Source of the DNA: Periplaneta americana
Taxonomy: Eukaryota > Arthropoda > Insecta > Blattodea > Blattidae
NCBI RefSeq assembly: GCF_040183065.1
Contig: NC_091120.1
Span: 176,237,988-176,301,987, forward strand
DNA length: 64,000 nucleotides
Direction: 5' to 3'
This document shows, piece by piece, positions 47,776-58,712 of this stretch. A program made the position numbers and the translations under genes. Every line of letters starts with the position of its first letter. The stretch's first letter is position 1. The notes under the pieces were generated by a model. The model ran no database searches, was not told where the DNA came from, and worked only from the letters and a program-made list of their open reading frames with translations.

Positions 47776-48237
47776 TCAGTTGTTGTTTTTCACGAGAAAT
47801 GAGGGGTATTTTGATCGGAGTTCATTATAGATGCCTGTTGCTAGTAGCCAGAGTTGGGGTGTAGTCAATATATACTGCAGGGCTGTGTCTTCTGCAACTG
47901 GTACTGATGATTTTAATTTACTCCTTTTGTGGTTTATGGATGGACAGTATAGGAGAATGTGTTCCAGATCTTCATCATGATTATTACACCACAGACAAAT
48001 AGGATTATCAGAAATGTGAAATCGGTGTAGGTACAATTGAGTGACAATGTGACCTGTTCTGGCTCTTGTTAAAAATGTTTGAACATGTCTGGGCAGGTCA
48101 TTTGGTTTCTTTTGTACAGACAGTAAAATTTTTCCTTTGTCAGAAGAGAGCCAATTGTTGATCCATAGGTTTGTAAAATGCGACTTTGAAGCAAAAGCAC
48201 TGGATAGAGATATCACTTGAAGAGGTCTTGGTTGCAA
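47776..48237 (-). pseudogene. LINE ORF2 C-terminal region after RNase H
   Basis: Last 153 codons of the RNase H-bearing LINE. The segment FLTRARTGHIVTQLYLHRF is the typical post-RNase H block, followed by the CCHC knuckle. The initiator Met is internal: similarity continues upstream (VDNIAKQAT) across what is now an adjacent frame. Confidence 0.85.
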
Positions 48238-48631
48238 ATATGTTGCTTGTTTTGCAATATTATCGACTTTCTCGTTTCCAAGTATACCACAATGACTAGG
48301 TATCCATTGAAATGTAATTTCATTTTGGAGTTTTTTTTTTTTAGTTTACTTGTTTCTGAATTGGAATAATTCAATGTGCGTATAGAGTTGATACATATTT
48401 AATTATATTAAATATAGTCCCCTTGGAGTCGGTAAGTATGCAAATAGATTTTTCAGAAATTTGAGTAATTGAGAACAAAAGAGCTACCCACAGAAGCTGC
48501 ATTAACATCAACGCAGTCCCACTATATTTTTCACTGCTTATGATTCATGGAGTCCCTCAGTGTAAAATTCTCCGGAGGTAAAATAGTCCCTCAATCGGAT
48601 CTCCGGGTAGGGACTGCACTGAGAGATGTCG
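47776..48631 (-). mobile_element. LINE fragment with RNase H domain, decayed
   Basis: On the minus strand an RNase H region is readable. ICILTDSKGTIFNI (about 48390-48440) matches the strand carrying a catalytic Asp, and WIPSHCGILGNEKVD (about 48266-48312) matches the block with the conserved His, Glu and Asp. The 153-codon frame 47776-48237 follows and ends after a zinc-knuckle segment (CLWCNNHDEDLEHILLYC, a CCHC arrangement). This architecture occurs in I- and R1/LOA-group LINEs. Stops and A-runs break the upstream part. Confidence 0.85.
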
Positions 48632-48642
48632 AGAATTGTACT

Positions 48643-49103
48643 TACTCACTTACTGGCTTCTAAGGAACTCGAAGGTTCATTGCCGCCCTCACATAAGCCC
48701 ACCACCGGTCCCTATCCTGAGCAAGATTAATCCAGTCTCTATCATCATATCCCACCTCCCTCAGATCCATTTTAATATCTTCCCATCTACGTCTCGGCCT
48801 CCCCAAAGGTCTTTCTCCCTCCGGCCTCCCAACTAATACTCTATATGCATTTCTGGATTCGCCCATACGTGCTACATGCCCTGCCCATCTCAAACGTCTG
48901 GATTTAATGTTCCTAATTATGTCAGGTGAAGAATACAATGCGTGCAGTTCTGTGTTGTGTAACTTTCTCCATTCTCCTGTAACTTCATCCCTCTTAGCCC
49001 CAAATATTTTCCTAAGCACCTTATTCTCAAACACCCTTAACCTATCTATGTTCCTCTCTCAAAGTGAGAGTACAAGTTTCACAACCATAAAGAACAACCG
49101 GTA
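48643..49103 (-). mobile_element. YADD-type LINE 3' fragment, minus strand
   Basis: Ends at the left in cttactcacttac, the complement of the gtaa tail. The frame 48660-49034 covers the last 124 codons (NKVLRKIFGAKRDEVTGEWR to AAMNLRVP) without a stop. The flanks agaattgtact (48632-48642) and agaatcgtact (49104-49114) are a target duplication with one change. Same family as 6447-7335. Confidence 0.93.
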
Positions 49104-49293
49104 AGAATCGTACTAAAATACTTATTTGGAACACAGTTTACAGGAATTTGTAATCTTTTACTTTGGATTGTAAATTATTAATTTGTAATTTAACATTATG
49201 AAACGAGCCCCTGGACTATAATACTTCACCACTCATATGACTTTACAATTTAAGTTTTAGATGTAAAGCATATAGTACGACAAATCACTAGTA

Positions 49294-49299
49294 TTTATT
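49294..49299 (-). promoter_or_regulatory. Candidate polyadenylation signal of the lipase gene
   Basis: AATAAA on the minus strand, 138 bases beyond the lipase stop codon, the first such hexamer after the stop. It implies a 3' UTR of roughly 150-170 bases. Confidence 0.5.
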
Positions 49300-49436
49300 T
49301 TTACAGTACATTTTCTTTGATTTGAAGTTTGATTAGCTTCAGTCTTGAGAGACGAAATTGTCTTCTGCAGATCGTCTGCATTTTTAATATGTAGATTCTT
49401 TCACATGTACCATCTTCACCATGTCACTGGTGAAGG

Positions 49437-49586
49437 CTATTGTTTATTGATGGTTTTAATTATGCTTTCGTATAGGAGTTTATAGAGATCCTTGGCCCAA
49501 ACAAAGTCCACATGATTAAATGTTGCAAGTGGAACTCTAATGAAATTCACTTTGGTCTTCAGTTTCTCTGCAAACAGTTTCACATC
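49437..49586 (-). CDS. Acid lipase (lipase 3-like), last coding exon
   Basis: Minus-strand terminal exon of 50 codons including the TAG at 49437-49439. It opens DVKLFAEKLKTKVNF right after an acceptor (pyrimidine tract then caacag). The motif FNHVDFVWAKDLYKLLYESI contains the catalytic His (NHVDF), equivalent to the NHLDF histidine of gastric lipase. The final helix matches the family end. The exon starts in phase 0, as needed after the exon at 60859-60986, where the encoded protein ends NDWLASPV. Acid lipases of this alpha/beta-hydrolase family hydrolyse triacylglycerols or cholesteryl esters, in insects often secreted in the gut. This exon lies 11.3 kb from the preceding one. Confidence 0.93.
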   Translation of the reverse strand, partial: DVKLFAEKLKTKVNFIRVPLATFNHVDFVWAKDLYKLLYESIIKTINKQ

Positions 49587-49697
49587 CTGTTGAGAAAGAG
49601 GAAGAAATTAAAATATTACAACAATCTACTGTTACGAAGAGCAATTAAAATTTATAGGTTATTGCTGGTGTATATGTGTTAACATTTAACCGACTTA

Positions 49698-50848
49698 TGC
49701 TGGGTTACAAGAAAGCATTTATAGGTTCGTTAAACACTATTGGTCCTATAACTGTTCATTTAGCGTCAATAAGCGTTGCAAGAACGACCTTTAAAGCTAT
49801 TGGTTCGTTAAAGCACTCTGTAAACTGTAGGTCGAAAATCGGAGCTATAAACTATTAACGAATCGTTAGCCGCCATATTGTACGTATATTTCTTGTTTTT
49901 GTATCTGACAGTATTAAGTAATTTCGTGGATATGTTATCATCAGAAGTAAATAAGTGAAATGTAATAGACATATCACAGTGAACTCGAGATTCATGTGTG
50001 TGTAGGAAAAGTTTTGTGAATAAAACAATTTTATTACTATTATAGAATCGTTTGACGTAGAGGTTATGTTTGATATAGTACAACATCTACCAAGACAAAG
50101 AATACTGAGAGACAGATCGAATCCTCTAGAAGAATACGATAATATTGATTTTAAGGTTAGATTTAGATGATCGAAAGACACATTCATGGCTCTCTTGCAT
50201 GAAATAGGGCATTATATTGGAAAAGAAATCGCACGCACTAAATTGCCTTGCGCTATTACGCAATAGGAGCGTTTCAGAATGTGATGGTGGATCATATTCA
50301 TGTTTATAAATCTACAGTTTGTATAATAATAAGATGTGTGACTGCATTGCAAGAATGAGAGAACAATACATTACCATACCTCAAGGAAATTCTGTACTAA
50401 CAGTAAAACAGGATTTCTTCTCAATTTGCAATATTTCCAACATTATTGGTGCATAGATTGTAGCCATATGAAAATTCAAAGCCCTACTGGACACTTGAAT
50501 GAGATGTACCGAAACAAGAAGGGTTACTTCTCTATCAATCTGTACCAAGAATCGTTGCATGTTGGCCTGGGTCAGTATTTGATGCCTGTCTTGTGCAAAG
50601 TTTGAGAACAATGACTATCCAAAAACACAATATTACCATAGCGACATGCACGTATAATAAGCGAATTATTTGCGCCGGCTACGATGGCTCTGTCGTTTTC
50701 AGTCTTTTCCGTTTAAAGATGGAATAGCTAACAGATCGTTAAAAATCACATTTGCAACGACCTATACTTTAAAGACTGGAATAGTTTGAAGTTCCGTTAC
50801 TTAACGCGAGAATAGCAATTTATGGAACAGGTTTCTTGCAACCCAGCA
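49698..50848 (+). mobile_element. PIF/Harbinger element, decayed
   Basis: Ends tgctgggttacaagaaa and tttcttgcaacccagca, with the 3-bp duplication tta on both sides (49695-49697 and 50849-50851), the PIF/Harbinger target. Subterminal regions repeat 'ggttcgttaa' and 'aacgacct'. A broken transposase lies on the plus strand. It sits in the 11.3-kb lipase intron, 112 bp upstream of the last exon. Confidence 0.93.
50060..50610 (+). pseudogene. Harbinger transposase remnant
   Basis: Plus-strand pieces in changing frames. LRDRSNPLEEYDNIDFKVRF is the usual Harbinger N-terminal block. A helix-turn-helix piece follows (KSTV-like, then RMREQYITIPQ near 50355-50390). IDCSHMKI and YRNKKGYFSINL near 50455-50540 correspond to the block holding the first catalytic Asp of the DDE nuclease. 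At least four frame changes or stops occur, and the C-terminal catalytic Glu region is missing. Harbinger elements normally also encode a Myb-like protein, not seen here. Confidence 0.85.
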
Positions 50849-50859
50849 TTAGCTCTGTA

Positions 50860-52060
50860 AAAAATGGATTGAGCATTACACTGGCTGGTACATTGTACAT
50901 ATTCTAAATCTGCACTGATCTGCTAAAATAGTAAAACAATAAATAATAATTGGTATTATTTGGTTGAAAAATGTAATCTGCAATAGCAGTTTAGCAATGA
51001 ATAATTAAAATATCAAATGCAAACCTTAAAATTTTAGAATATAAAATAATGTACCTACGGTAAGAACATGGGCTTATATTGCTTAGTTTAATTGACACTC
51101 CATTCATATCCGTTAAGAGAACTCATGCTTGCTCTCAAAGAAACCTTAATTGACTCATACACACAATTTCAAGTTCATCATGAACGTATGAATTGATACT
51201 TCATGTCCATCGCTAGTAGACTCTCCCAGGTTCATCTCGAGCATGCGAATAGTGTCAGGTAAGGGGAATGGTGGAGCTGTCACAATAAGAGTGTCAGGGA
51301 AGAGTATCAGAACGTTTGCTTGTTAGTTGCAGAGATATGACAGAGAGAGGATATCAGATTTCTGCATTGCAGACAAATTCCAGGCAAATGAAATTGTTGG
51401 AAACCAAAAAGCTGTAGAGAAAGATCCAAGAAACATTTAAACATTTTGAAATCAGAACAAGCCTAATTGCTAAGTTCTGCACTATGTGAGAAGTAAGAAG
51501 TGTAAAATGATGTGGCAGTGATTTGCTGTGGTATACGTCAGTGTAAGGTTCATTACACTACTGAGTTTGTTTCCGCCTTGAATTCAGATCCATTTCAATT
51601 GTGCAAGGCAGAGAGGTAGCAGACCGGACCTTATACATGCATCTCGTGACGCAACAGCGACATCGTCAATGTAAAAATGACAGCTGATATATTTTTACCG
51701 GATTCCCGTTGTAGAGCAGGGCGGAACCTGTCGCCGACATAACGGTGCACAAGGTTAACGCAGTGGTGCAGATTCCTGCAGATAGGACCGGTAAGGAAGT
51801 GCGGGAATCCTGCCTGCGTTTCCTTAAACAGAAGCATGCTGCTTCTGTTGACGGAGCGACTATGCATTCCAGCACAACACACTTTTCTCTTATTTGGTAA
51901 AAGATTATCTTAATTGAGAATTAGAGTTAAGTATGCATGATTTCTATTCAACATAGCTAATCGGCACAATGCAATATGAAAAATTCAGAAGCCAAAATGA
52001 ACACCTCAAAACTAAATAGCGCTAAAGTTGAAAGCCTTTGAAAGTTGTAATGTTACATAC
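50860..52060. other. Lipase intron, no gene recognised
   Basis: Intronic sequence with two overlapping minus-strand frames (51631-51882, 51666-51875) lacking any recognised domain. No exon-like segment of the lipase was seen. Confidence 0.5.
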
Positions 52061-52068
52061 GATTATAG

Positions 52069-53440
52069 CATAGTCTAGTACAGTGATGTCGCGACCTTGA
52101 CGTCGCGAGCGGCCATCAAGCGCTAAGTATGGAAAGAGGAAGGGTTGTGAATATGAATAAACAGCCTGTTGGATTAAGAAAACAGTGGTGCACAAACTTC
52201 ATACGGAACGTGAAATTTTATGTCGTTATTTTTGTATGGCTTCTTTATGTTTGATATTATCTATATTATCTGTAAAACAAAAGTACTAATACCAATTTCA
52301 TAATATGGCAGTTGTGTTTTAAACTTTATTGTGTTATTAAAGAGTTAAGAAGGAATATTCACATAAATTCCATAGTAGTACAACTATACTGTACTAAATG
52401 GATGAAACACATCATTCATAAAGAAAGTGATATCCCCCCCCTCAAAAAAAAGAGATTGAGTATGACATGATAACTTGGAATTGATGTTGATGGTACCTTT
52501 AGCTTTATAAAAGTAATCAATAAACTAATCAAAATAATATTACAGTACAAAGTAAAGTTACCTAGGTGCTGTATATGTTTTAAGTGTAACTAATATTCCA
52601 TAAAAAAAATTCTTATCGCATTATGCTTTTAAGGTGATATTGGTGAGCAACTTCCTATTATCAGAATATTAAATTATTTTCTCGAAATGTGCTGAAGCTA
52701 TAGAGCTGACATTTTTACAACACATGGGCACGTATCTTTTGCTTATGATGTAACAGTAGTTGTCTTGTTAATTCATTTCCTTACAAACAATTTCCATGCG
52801 AATATTTTCAAAAATTTGAATACATTATCTTTAGTGATACGTATTTACAGTACATTAGATTTACGAAAACATTCTCTAAGGCTACTAAATAAATAAGCCT
52901 ATACCTGAAGATTTCATTTTTCTATAAAAAATTGTGAAAAAATTAATTTTGAATAAAAAAATCAAACTTGTGAAAAATGAGCATTAAAATTAAAACTTAC
53001 ATTCTTATAATGCACTTATACTTCTCAGGCAAATCTAAAAATTAACATGGATACAGTTGTAATAAGTTCTCTTCCCTCTATCTATTGAATCAGTGCTGGC
53101 CATCCCTGAATACAGCTCGACCAAGCGGCATATACTACCTATTTCGTCTGTCTCTTTCCTTACCGCTGTAAAGCGCTCAGGCTTTCCTGAGCTCTAAAGC
53201 GCGCGCTTGCTCCTATGGGCATCAATTGACATGACTGGTCTAGTACATACAGTCACGAAGCTTGAGGTGATTTTTTGCATTTCTCGCGATACAATGTTTC
53301 AAGCGGTTAGCAACTGAGAGTACTAGGAACAATGGACTGTGCGGTAGTAGCGATCCTAATGGCTAGCAACTAAAGTTCAACTGTCATTGGATGCATATTC
53401 CCTACGTATTGATCTTCGAGACTGCATGTACTAGACTGCG
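52069..53440. mobile_element. MITE of the CACAGTCTAG family, copy 5, split by a hAT
   Basis: The first 12 bases (catagtctagta) lie at 52069-52080 and the rest at 53238-53440 (ending tactagactgcg). A perfect 7-bp duplication, attatag, flanks the whole (52062-52068 and 53441-53447). The interior is the most diverged of the five copies. Confidence 0.9.
52081..53237. mobile_element. Non-autonomous hAT element, 1157 bp, copy 1
   Basis: Ends cagtgatgtc and gacatgactg, with a perfect 8-bp duplication gtctagta (52073-52080 and 53238-53245). It is nearly identical along its length to 61363-62556. No coding frame. It sits inside the left end of MITE copy 5. Confidence 0.93.
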
Positions 53441-53579
53441 ATTATAGCTTAGAATAAGTGCTGCGATCTGCAGGACTGTTACTGCAGTTAATCGCTTTGA
53501 GAATTGATGAGTGTTTAGCAGGCAGCGCATTTTTGTTCCCAAGCAGGGAAGTTATCGGTTAGTATAGCCTGGAGTTTTA

Positions 53580-54608
53580 GGGCCGTATTGACAGACATTT
53601 TTAGCGCGGGCTTTCGGTGGATGATCAGCGTTTTTCGTATTCATAAACCAGTGTTAGCAATAGGATATGATTTCAATTCTGTACTAGTAACCAGTGGATA
53701 GCCGGGGCTAGCTTAGTACGCTCGTAGCGCGTGCTGCGAAATGTCTATGAATAGCACCAGTGGCGTAGCATGAAATTTTGAGGAGGGGAAGCTAACTCAA
53801 GTTGTCTTTCATGCAATATGAGAAAATGTATTACAAAAATACAGTCTTAAAATAAATAGTAGTCAATGACAAGTCAGCAGTCGAAGATTGGTTGGAACAT
53901 CGTAAGTAACACCAATAAGGCATGACCTCAAATGATACGTAGTAAAATATGATTTCACGGTTTACACATATCTCTTAACAAATAGACACGTATACGTATA
54001 ACATTAGCTCACTCCCTGTCATACTTAGAGAAATCACAATATATTAGTATCATTACGTAAGTATGCGTCTGTCTTTTGGTTGTGTCCTTCATTGACAGCA
54101 AAGGAGTCGATCATTTGTTTTTTAAATCACACTTTTGTTCGTAAGTCAGTCTTGATAATACAATTGTCCTAAAAAATTCAAGTAAATTAGTGTCAGGAAC
54201 TGTTATTTCGCTCATTATTTATTATATCAGCCACAATGCACACTAACACTTCAACTGAAAACAACTGACGAAAATGGATAACTCGGAAACTACTTATTCT
54301 CAATGTTAAAGCTAGCTTCTTTGCGAGCCTTGCGACTAGGGTAGTTTAAAAGGGATGGAAAATCTGCGGGTTGGATTACACAGAAGAAACCGGTCTGCTT
54401 GGAAGCTGGTGTGTGCAGGCTTCTTGTTTGCTGCTGCATCACAAATAATCCTGAGCTGCCGCATCACAATATTTAACGCGTAAATATGAGTTCTATTAAA
54501 ATTAATAAATAATTTTCTCCATAAACTGCAGGTTTATTATGAAATTATTATTAACTGGGGAAGCTAAGCTTTTTAGCTTACATTGACGCTACGCCACTGA
54601 ATAGTACC
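53580..54608. mobile_element. MITE (GGGCCGTATT ends), copy 2, split by a hAT
   Basis: 53580-53757 matches the copy at 18105-18284 at about 95%. The last bases resume after an inserted element at 54600-54608. Flanking tta/ttta agrees with a 3-bp target. Also in the lipase intron. Confidence 0.85.
53758..54599. mobile_element. Non-autonomous hAT element, 842 bp
   Basis: Ends cagtggcgtagc and gctacgccactg, a perfect 12-bp inverted repeat. The 8-bp flanks aatagcac and aatagtac differ at one base. A second inner motif, ggggaagcta, appears at both ends in direct orientation. No transposase. Confidence 0.93.
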
Positions 54609-55049
54609 TTTAGAGTTCAAACTCTAACCCTAAATGCTTGCGCCAGGACGCTACGAAAGGTATAACCTAGTTTGGTACATCATAATAATAATGGAGCATG
54701 ACAACTGTAAGTGGGATTGCTACTACAATGAAATGATCTGTGCAACTACTTTCTGACCACATAAACGCACTAACACTGCGAAATTAGCTCTGTACAGTAT
54801 ATTAGTGCTACAAATGACAGAAAATATAATTAGATCGATAGTAATACTGAACTAGTATATACAATATATATTATAGAGTATAATAGTAAATATGGTACAC
54901 ATTAATTGTAAATACTGTGTACATTACATATACAATTAATTCATTTAACAATATCAACTCCGGCACGGTGAACAAAAACATATATTCTGAGATTATGAAA
55001 TTCATATCTTTTACTATAACTGTCAGTAAAAATTTGTTTAAGAGATAAA
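54609..55049. other. Lipase intron, no gene recognised
   Basis: AT-rich, with no repeat or exon-like segment recognised. Confidence 0.5.
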
Positions 55050-55105
55050 CTAAAATCAATCTGAGAAGACCGCACTTAATCTGAACAAAAAATCACGCAG
55101 ACTAA

Positions 55106-56076
55106 GGCCCGATTGTATAAACCATTTAATCTTAGATCAGAGGTTAAATTGATCCTTGTTTCAGCTGAACTTGGAATTTTGTGTTGTATGAAGTCTAATC
55201 TGAGATTAATTTGTCTCAAACTAAAGTCAACTTTGACTGAAGAAATTTCTCCGATTAAGTTAGATGATCCAAGTTCAGTTATTTCTTTTCTGTTTGAAAT
55301 ATACGAGTGACAGATTGTGCAAATAAAATATCCATTATTATTAATATTAATAGCTATGATATGTACATTTATATATATTTCTTTCAATTTCTTGCCTTAA
55401 TACACAAACAATCTTATATTTTATAAGGCTCTATCGTGTTCAGCAGTATCAAATAACATAACCTATAATTATATTATGTTTATAACAACCATTAATTATT
55501 AACAGATATGATAGGTACATTCATAAATTTTCAATTAACTGTATTACTAAACGAAAATTGTCGTTTTATAAAGCTTTATTATGTTTAGCAGTATCAAACA
55601 CCATAACATGATAACAACTCGGAGAACAGTAACCTTCTTCTTATTGTCCGCCATTATTTACATTGCACAAAAAACCAGTGTCTCCAACAGAGTGTACGGA
55701 AAGTCGCCAAAAAGTAGTTGTAAAGTCGCTAGATTTCTCATTATCGACAAAGAAAGATTAAATTTTGTCACTATGGGGTGCTAAAAAGGTCGCTAAATCC
55801 CTATTTAAGCAATATAAAAGTTAAAAGAAATTGTTGTTGAAAAAGAGTTAAAGTCGCTAGATTGGCAACACTGAACAAACCTGTCCGCGCATCACGTTTT
55901 TCACCTGTTTATGCGATGTTGCCAAATCCTTTTCACGTGAACTTAGATTGCATTTGAACCAAGGTAATTTGATCGCAGGAAAGTTTTATACAATAGAAGA
56001 AGTGTCTGAACTCGGTTCACTTTTCGATCTTCGATCAAAGTTGATCTTTAGTCAGGGAGTTTTATACAATTGGGCC
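55106..56076. mobile_element. PIF/Harbinger-like non-autonomous element, 971 bp
   Basis: Ends ggcccgattgtataaa and its complement (tttatacaattgggcc, one mismatch), with taa on both sides (55103-55105 and 56077-56079). The 3-bp duplication and GGCCC start suggest PIF/Harbinger. No transposase remnant. Inserted in the minisatellite. Confidence 0.85.
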
Positions 56077-56555
56077 TAAAACTAGTCTGAAAAAATAAAA
56101 CCTAACCTAAACTAAAAATCATATTTAAATAAACTAAATAACCTGAGAAAATCAGATCTAATCAGGGCCAAAAGAAATGTACACAGACTAAAATTAGCAT
56201 GAGAGAACCAAACCCAACGTTAATCAAAAATCACATAAACAGTTTAAAACTAATTTTCAAAGTCATTTTGTTGTTCAGATAAGTACTGTTGCAACAAATT
56301 TCTTATTAAATAGTGTAGATATCAAGAAGTATTAGACTTACTTACTTACTTATTTACTTACTTACTGGCTTTTAAGGAACCCGGAGGTTCATTGCCGCCC
56401 TCACATAAGCCCGCCATTGGTCCCTATCCTGAGCAAGATTAATCCAGTCTCTATCATCATATCCCACCTCTCTCAAATCCATTTTAATATTATCGTCCTA
56501 TCTACGTCTCGGCCTCCCCAAAGGTCTTTTTCCCGCCGGCCTCCCAACTAACACT

Positions 56556-56774
56556 CTATATGGCATTTCTGGATTCCCCCTTACGTGCTACATGCCCTGC
56601 CCATCTCAAAAGTCTGGATTTAATGTTCCTAATTATGTCAGGTGAAGAATACAATGCGTGCAGCTCTGCGTTGTGTAACTTTCTCCATTCTCCTGTAACT
56701 TCATCCCTCTTAGCCCCAAATATTTTCCTAAGAACCTTATTCTCAAACACCCTTAATCTCTGTTCCTCTCTCAA
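56556..56774 (-). pseudogene. LINE RT C-terminal fragment
   Basis: Part of the split LINE: reads REEQRLRVFENKVLRKIFGA onward to WAGHVARKGESRN. A frameshift at the next codon (extra base near 56562) breaks it from the last 55 codons. Confidence 0.85.
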
Positions 56775-57234
56775 AGTGAGAGTCCAAGTTTCACAACCAT
56801 ACAGAACAACCGGTAATATAACTGTTTTATAAATTCTAACTTTCAGATTTTTTGACAGCAGACTGGATGATAAAAGCTTCTCAACCGAATAATAACAGGC
56901 ATTTCCTATATTTGAACAGGTTATTTGAGAAACCCCTCATGTCCAAAATCTTACAATTTTCAGGAGAGATAAAAAACTAAATATTTCCCATATGAAAATA
57001 ATTTTATTGAAGTATATATATTTTTCCCTTAATTTTACGTTGTAACTACATGTTTCAAGTTCAAAATTGAGGTTTTAACCCAAGCCAGTTCCTCAGAAAA
57101 ATTATTTAAATATGTGAGACATGAGGGTTTTCTCAAATAAAAGATTAAATGTGGGAATTTATGTCATTATTAATGAAGCAGAATGCGATAGAAGGTATTG
57201 TATTGTTGTGAAGTATTAATACACGTATTATATA

Positions 57235-57958
57235 GGGTGTGGCAGTGGGATATGACGGTTGTGAGACACTCAGGACGAATTGAAAGAAAACACATATACT
57301 TGAAGTAATCTAGTAAAATGCAATTTATTAATGTTTGATTACTTTTGACGGCAACGAATACATTCCTGTAATCTGTTATGAAATTTCTGCATAACTTGCC
57401 CCAACAAAACGGATTCGGTGGCACTAATTTCGTTCTGTATGTTTTGTTTCAGCTGGATGATGGTGCAAGGCTCGTTGCGATACATCCTACTTTTGAGATA
57501 ACCCCATAGGAAGTAATCAGCTGCAGTCAGGTCAGGAGATCTTGGCGGCCAGGCAATGTCTCCAAATCATGACATTATTCGTCCTGGAAACATATTTTGC
57601 AGTCAGTTCATTGAACCATGAGCAGTGTGCGCACATTACTTGCTACGGAGTTATCTCAAAAGTAAGGTGTATCGCAACAAGCCTCGCACCATCATCCAGC
57701 TGAAACAAAACATAGGGAACGAAGTTAGTGCCACCGAACTTGTTTTGTTGGGGCGAGTTATACAGAACTTTCACAGCAGTTTGTAGGAATGTATTCGTTG
57801 CCGTGGAGGTTACTTATGGAATGTAATTTTTAAAATGTAATCAAACATTAATAAATTGCATTGTACTAGATTACTTCCAGTAAATGTGTTTCCTTTTAAT
57901 TCGCCCCGAGTGCCCCACAACAGGGCTGTAAAAATCTTCATATCCCACTGCCACACCC
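57235..57958. mobile_element. Mariner-derived foldback element
   Basis: Ends gggtgtggcagtgggatatg and its complement, with TA on both sides. The arms (about 57235-57500 and 57640-57958) are inverted copies of one sequence, each with a piece of a DDE transposase C-terminus. In the right arm the plus strand reads YRNKPRTIIQLKQNI; the left arm carries the equivalent on the minus strand. This suggests formation by inverted duplication of a mariner end. Confidence 0.82.
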
Positions 57959-58135
57959 TATATTTCGATGTCTACAAAAATTATTGGTATCAGTCAATAA
58001 TACTGTGAAAAAAGTTGGTTGATAAGAATTTTATATTAAATCATCCTTAGGTAAGGTCACATACACAGCACTGTCCAGTTATATCAAATCATACAAATGC
58101 TACCAACATATAAATATACAACTTTTTAACATTAC

Positions 58136-58712
58136 TTACTTACGGCTTTTAAGGAACCGGGAGGTTCAATGTTGCCCTTACATAAGCCCGCCATCAGTCC
58201 TTATCCTGAGCAAGATTATTCCAGTGTCTACAATTATGTCCCACCTCCCTCAAATCCATTTTAATATTATCCTCCCTTCTACATCTCGGCCTCCTCAAAG
58301 GTATTTTTCCCTCCGGCCTCCCAGCTAACACTCTATATGCAATTCTAGATTCGTCCATACTGCTACATACCCTGTCCATCTCAAACATCTGGATTTAATG
58401 TTCCTAATTTTGTTAGGTGAAGAATACAATGCGTGCAGTTCTGCCTTATGTAACTTTCTCCATTTTCCTGTAACTTCATTCTCTTAGTCCCAAATATTTT
58501 CCTAAGCACCTTATTCTCAAACATACTTAACCTCTGTTGCTCCCTCAAAGTGACAGTATAAGTTTCACAACCATAAAGAACAACTGGTAATGTATCTGTT
58601 TTATAAATTCTAACTTTCAGGTTTTTTTAAAGCAGATTGGATGATAAAAGCTTTTCAACCGAATAATAACAGACATTTCCCGTATGTATTCTGTGTTTAA
58701 TTTCCTCCCGAC
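58136..58712 (-). mobile_element. YADD-type LINE fragment, nested
   Basis: Minus-strand 3' fragment with a gtaagtaa-type tail at the left. The flanks actttttaacattac (58121-58135) and acttttcaacattac (58713-58727) form a 15-bp duplication with one change. The coding part is diverged and broken (58194-58388 retains a 64-codon piece). Confidence 0.88.

Noticed and set aside
51631-51882. Two overlapping minus-strand frames in the lipase intron
   Set aside because: No domain, no splice support and no similarity to other repeats here. Could be an old hAT relic but not supportable.
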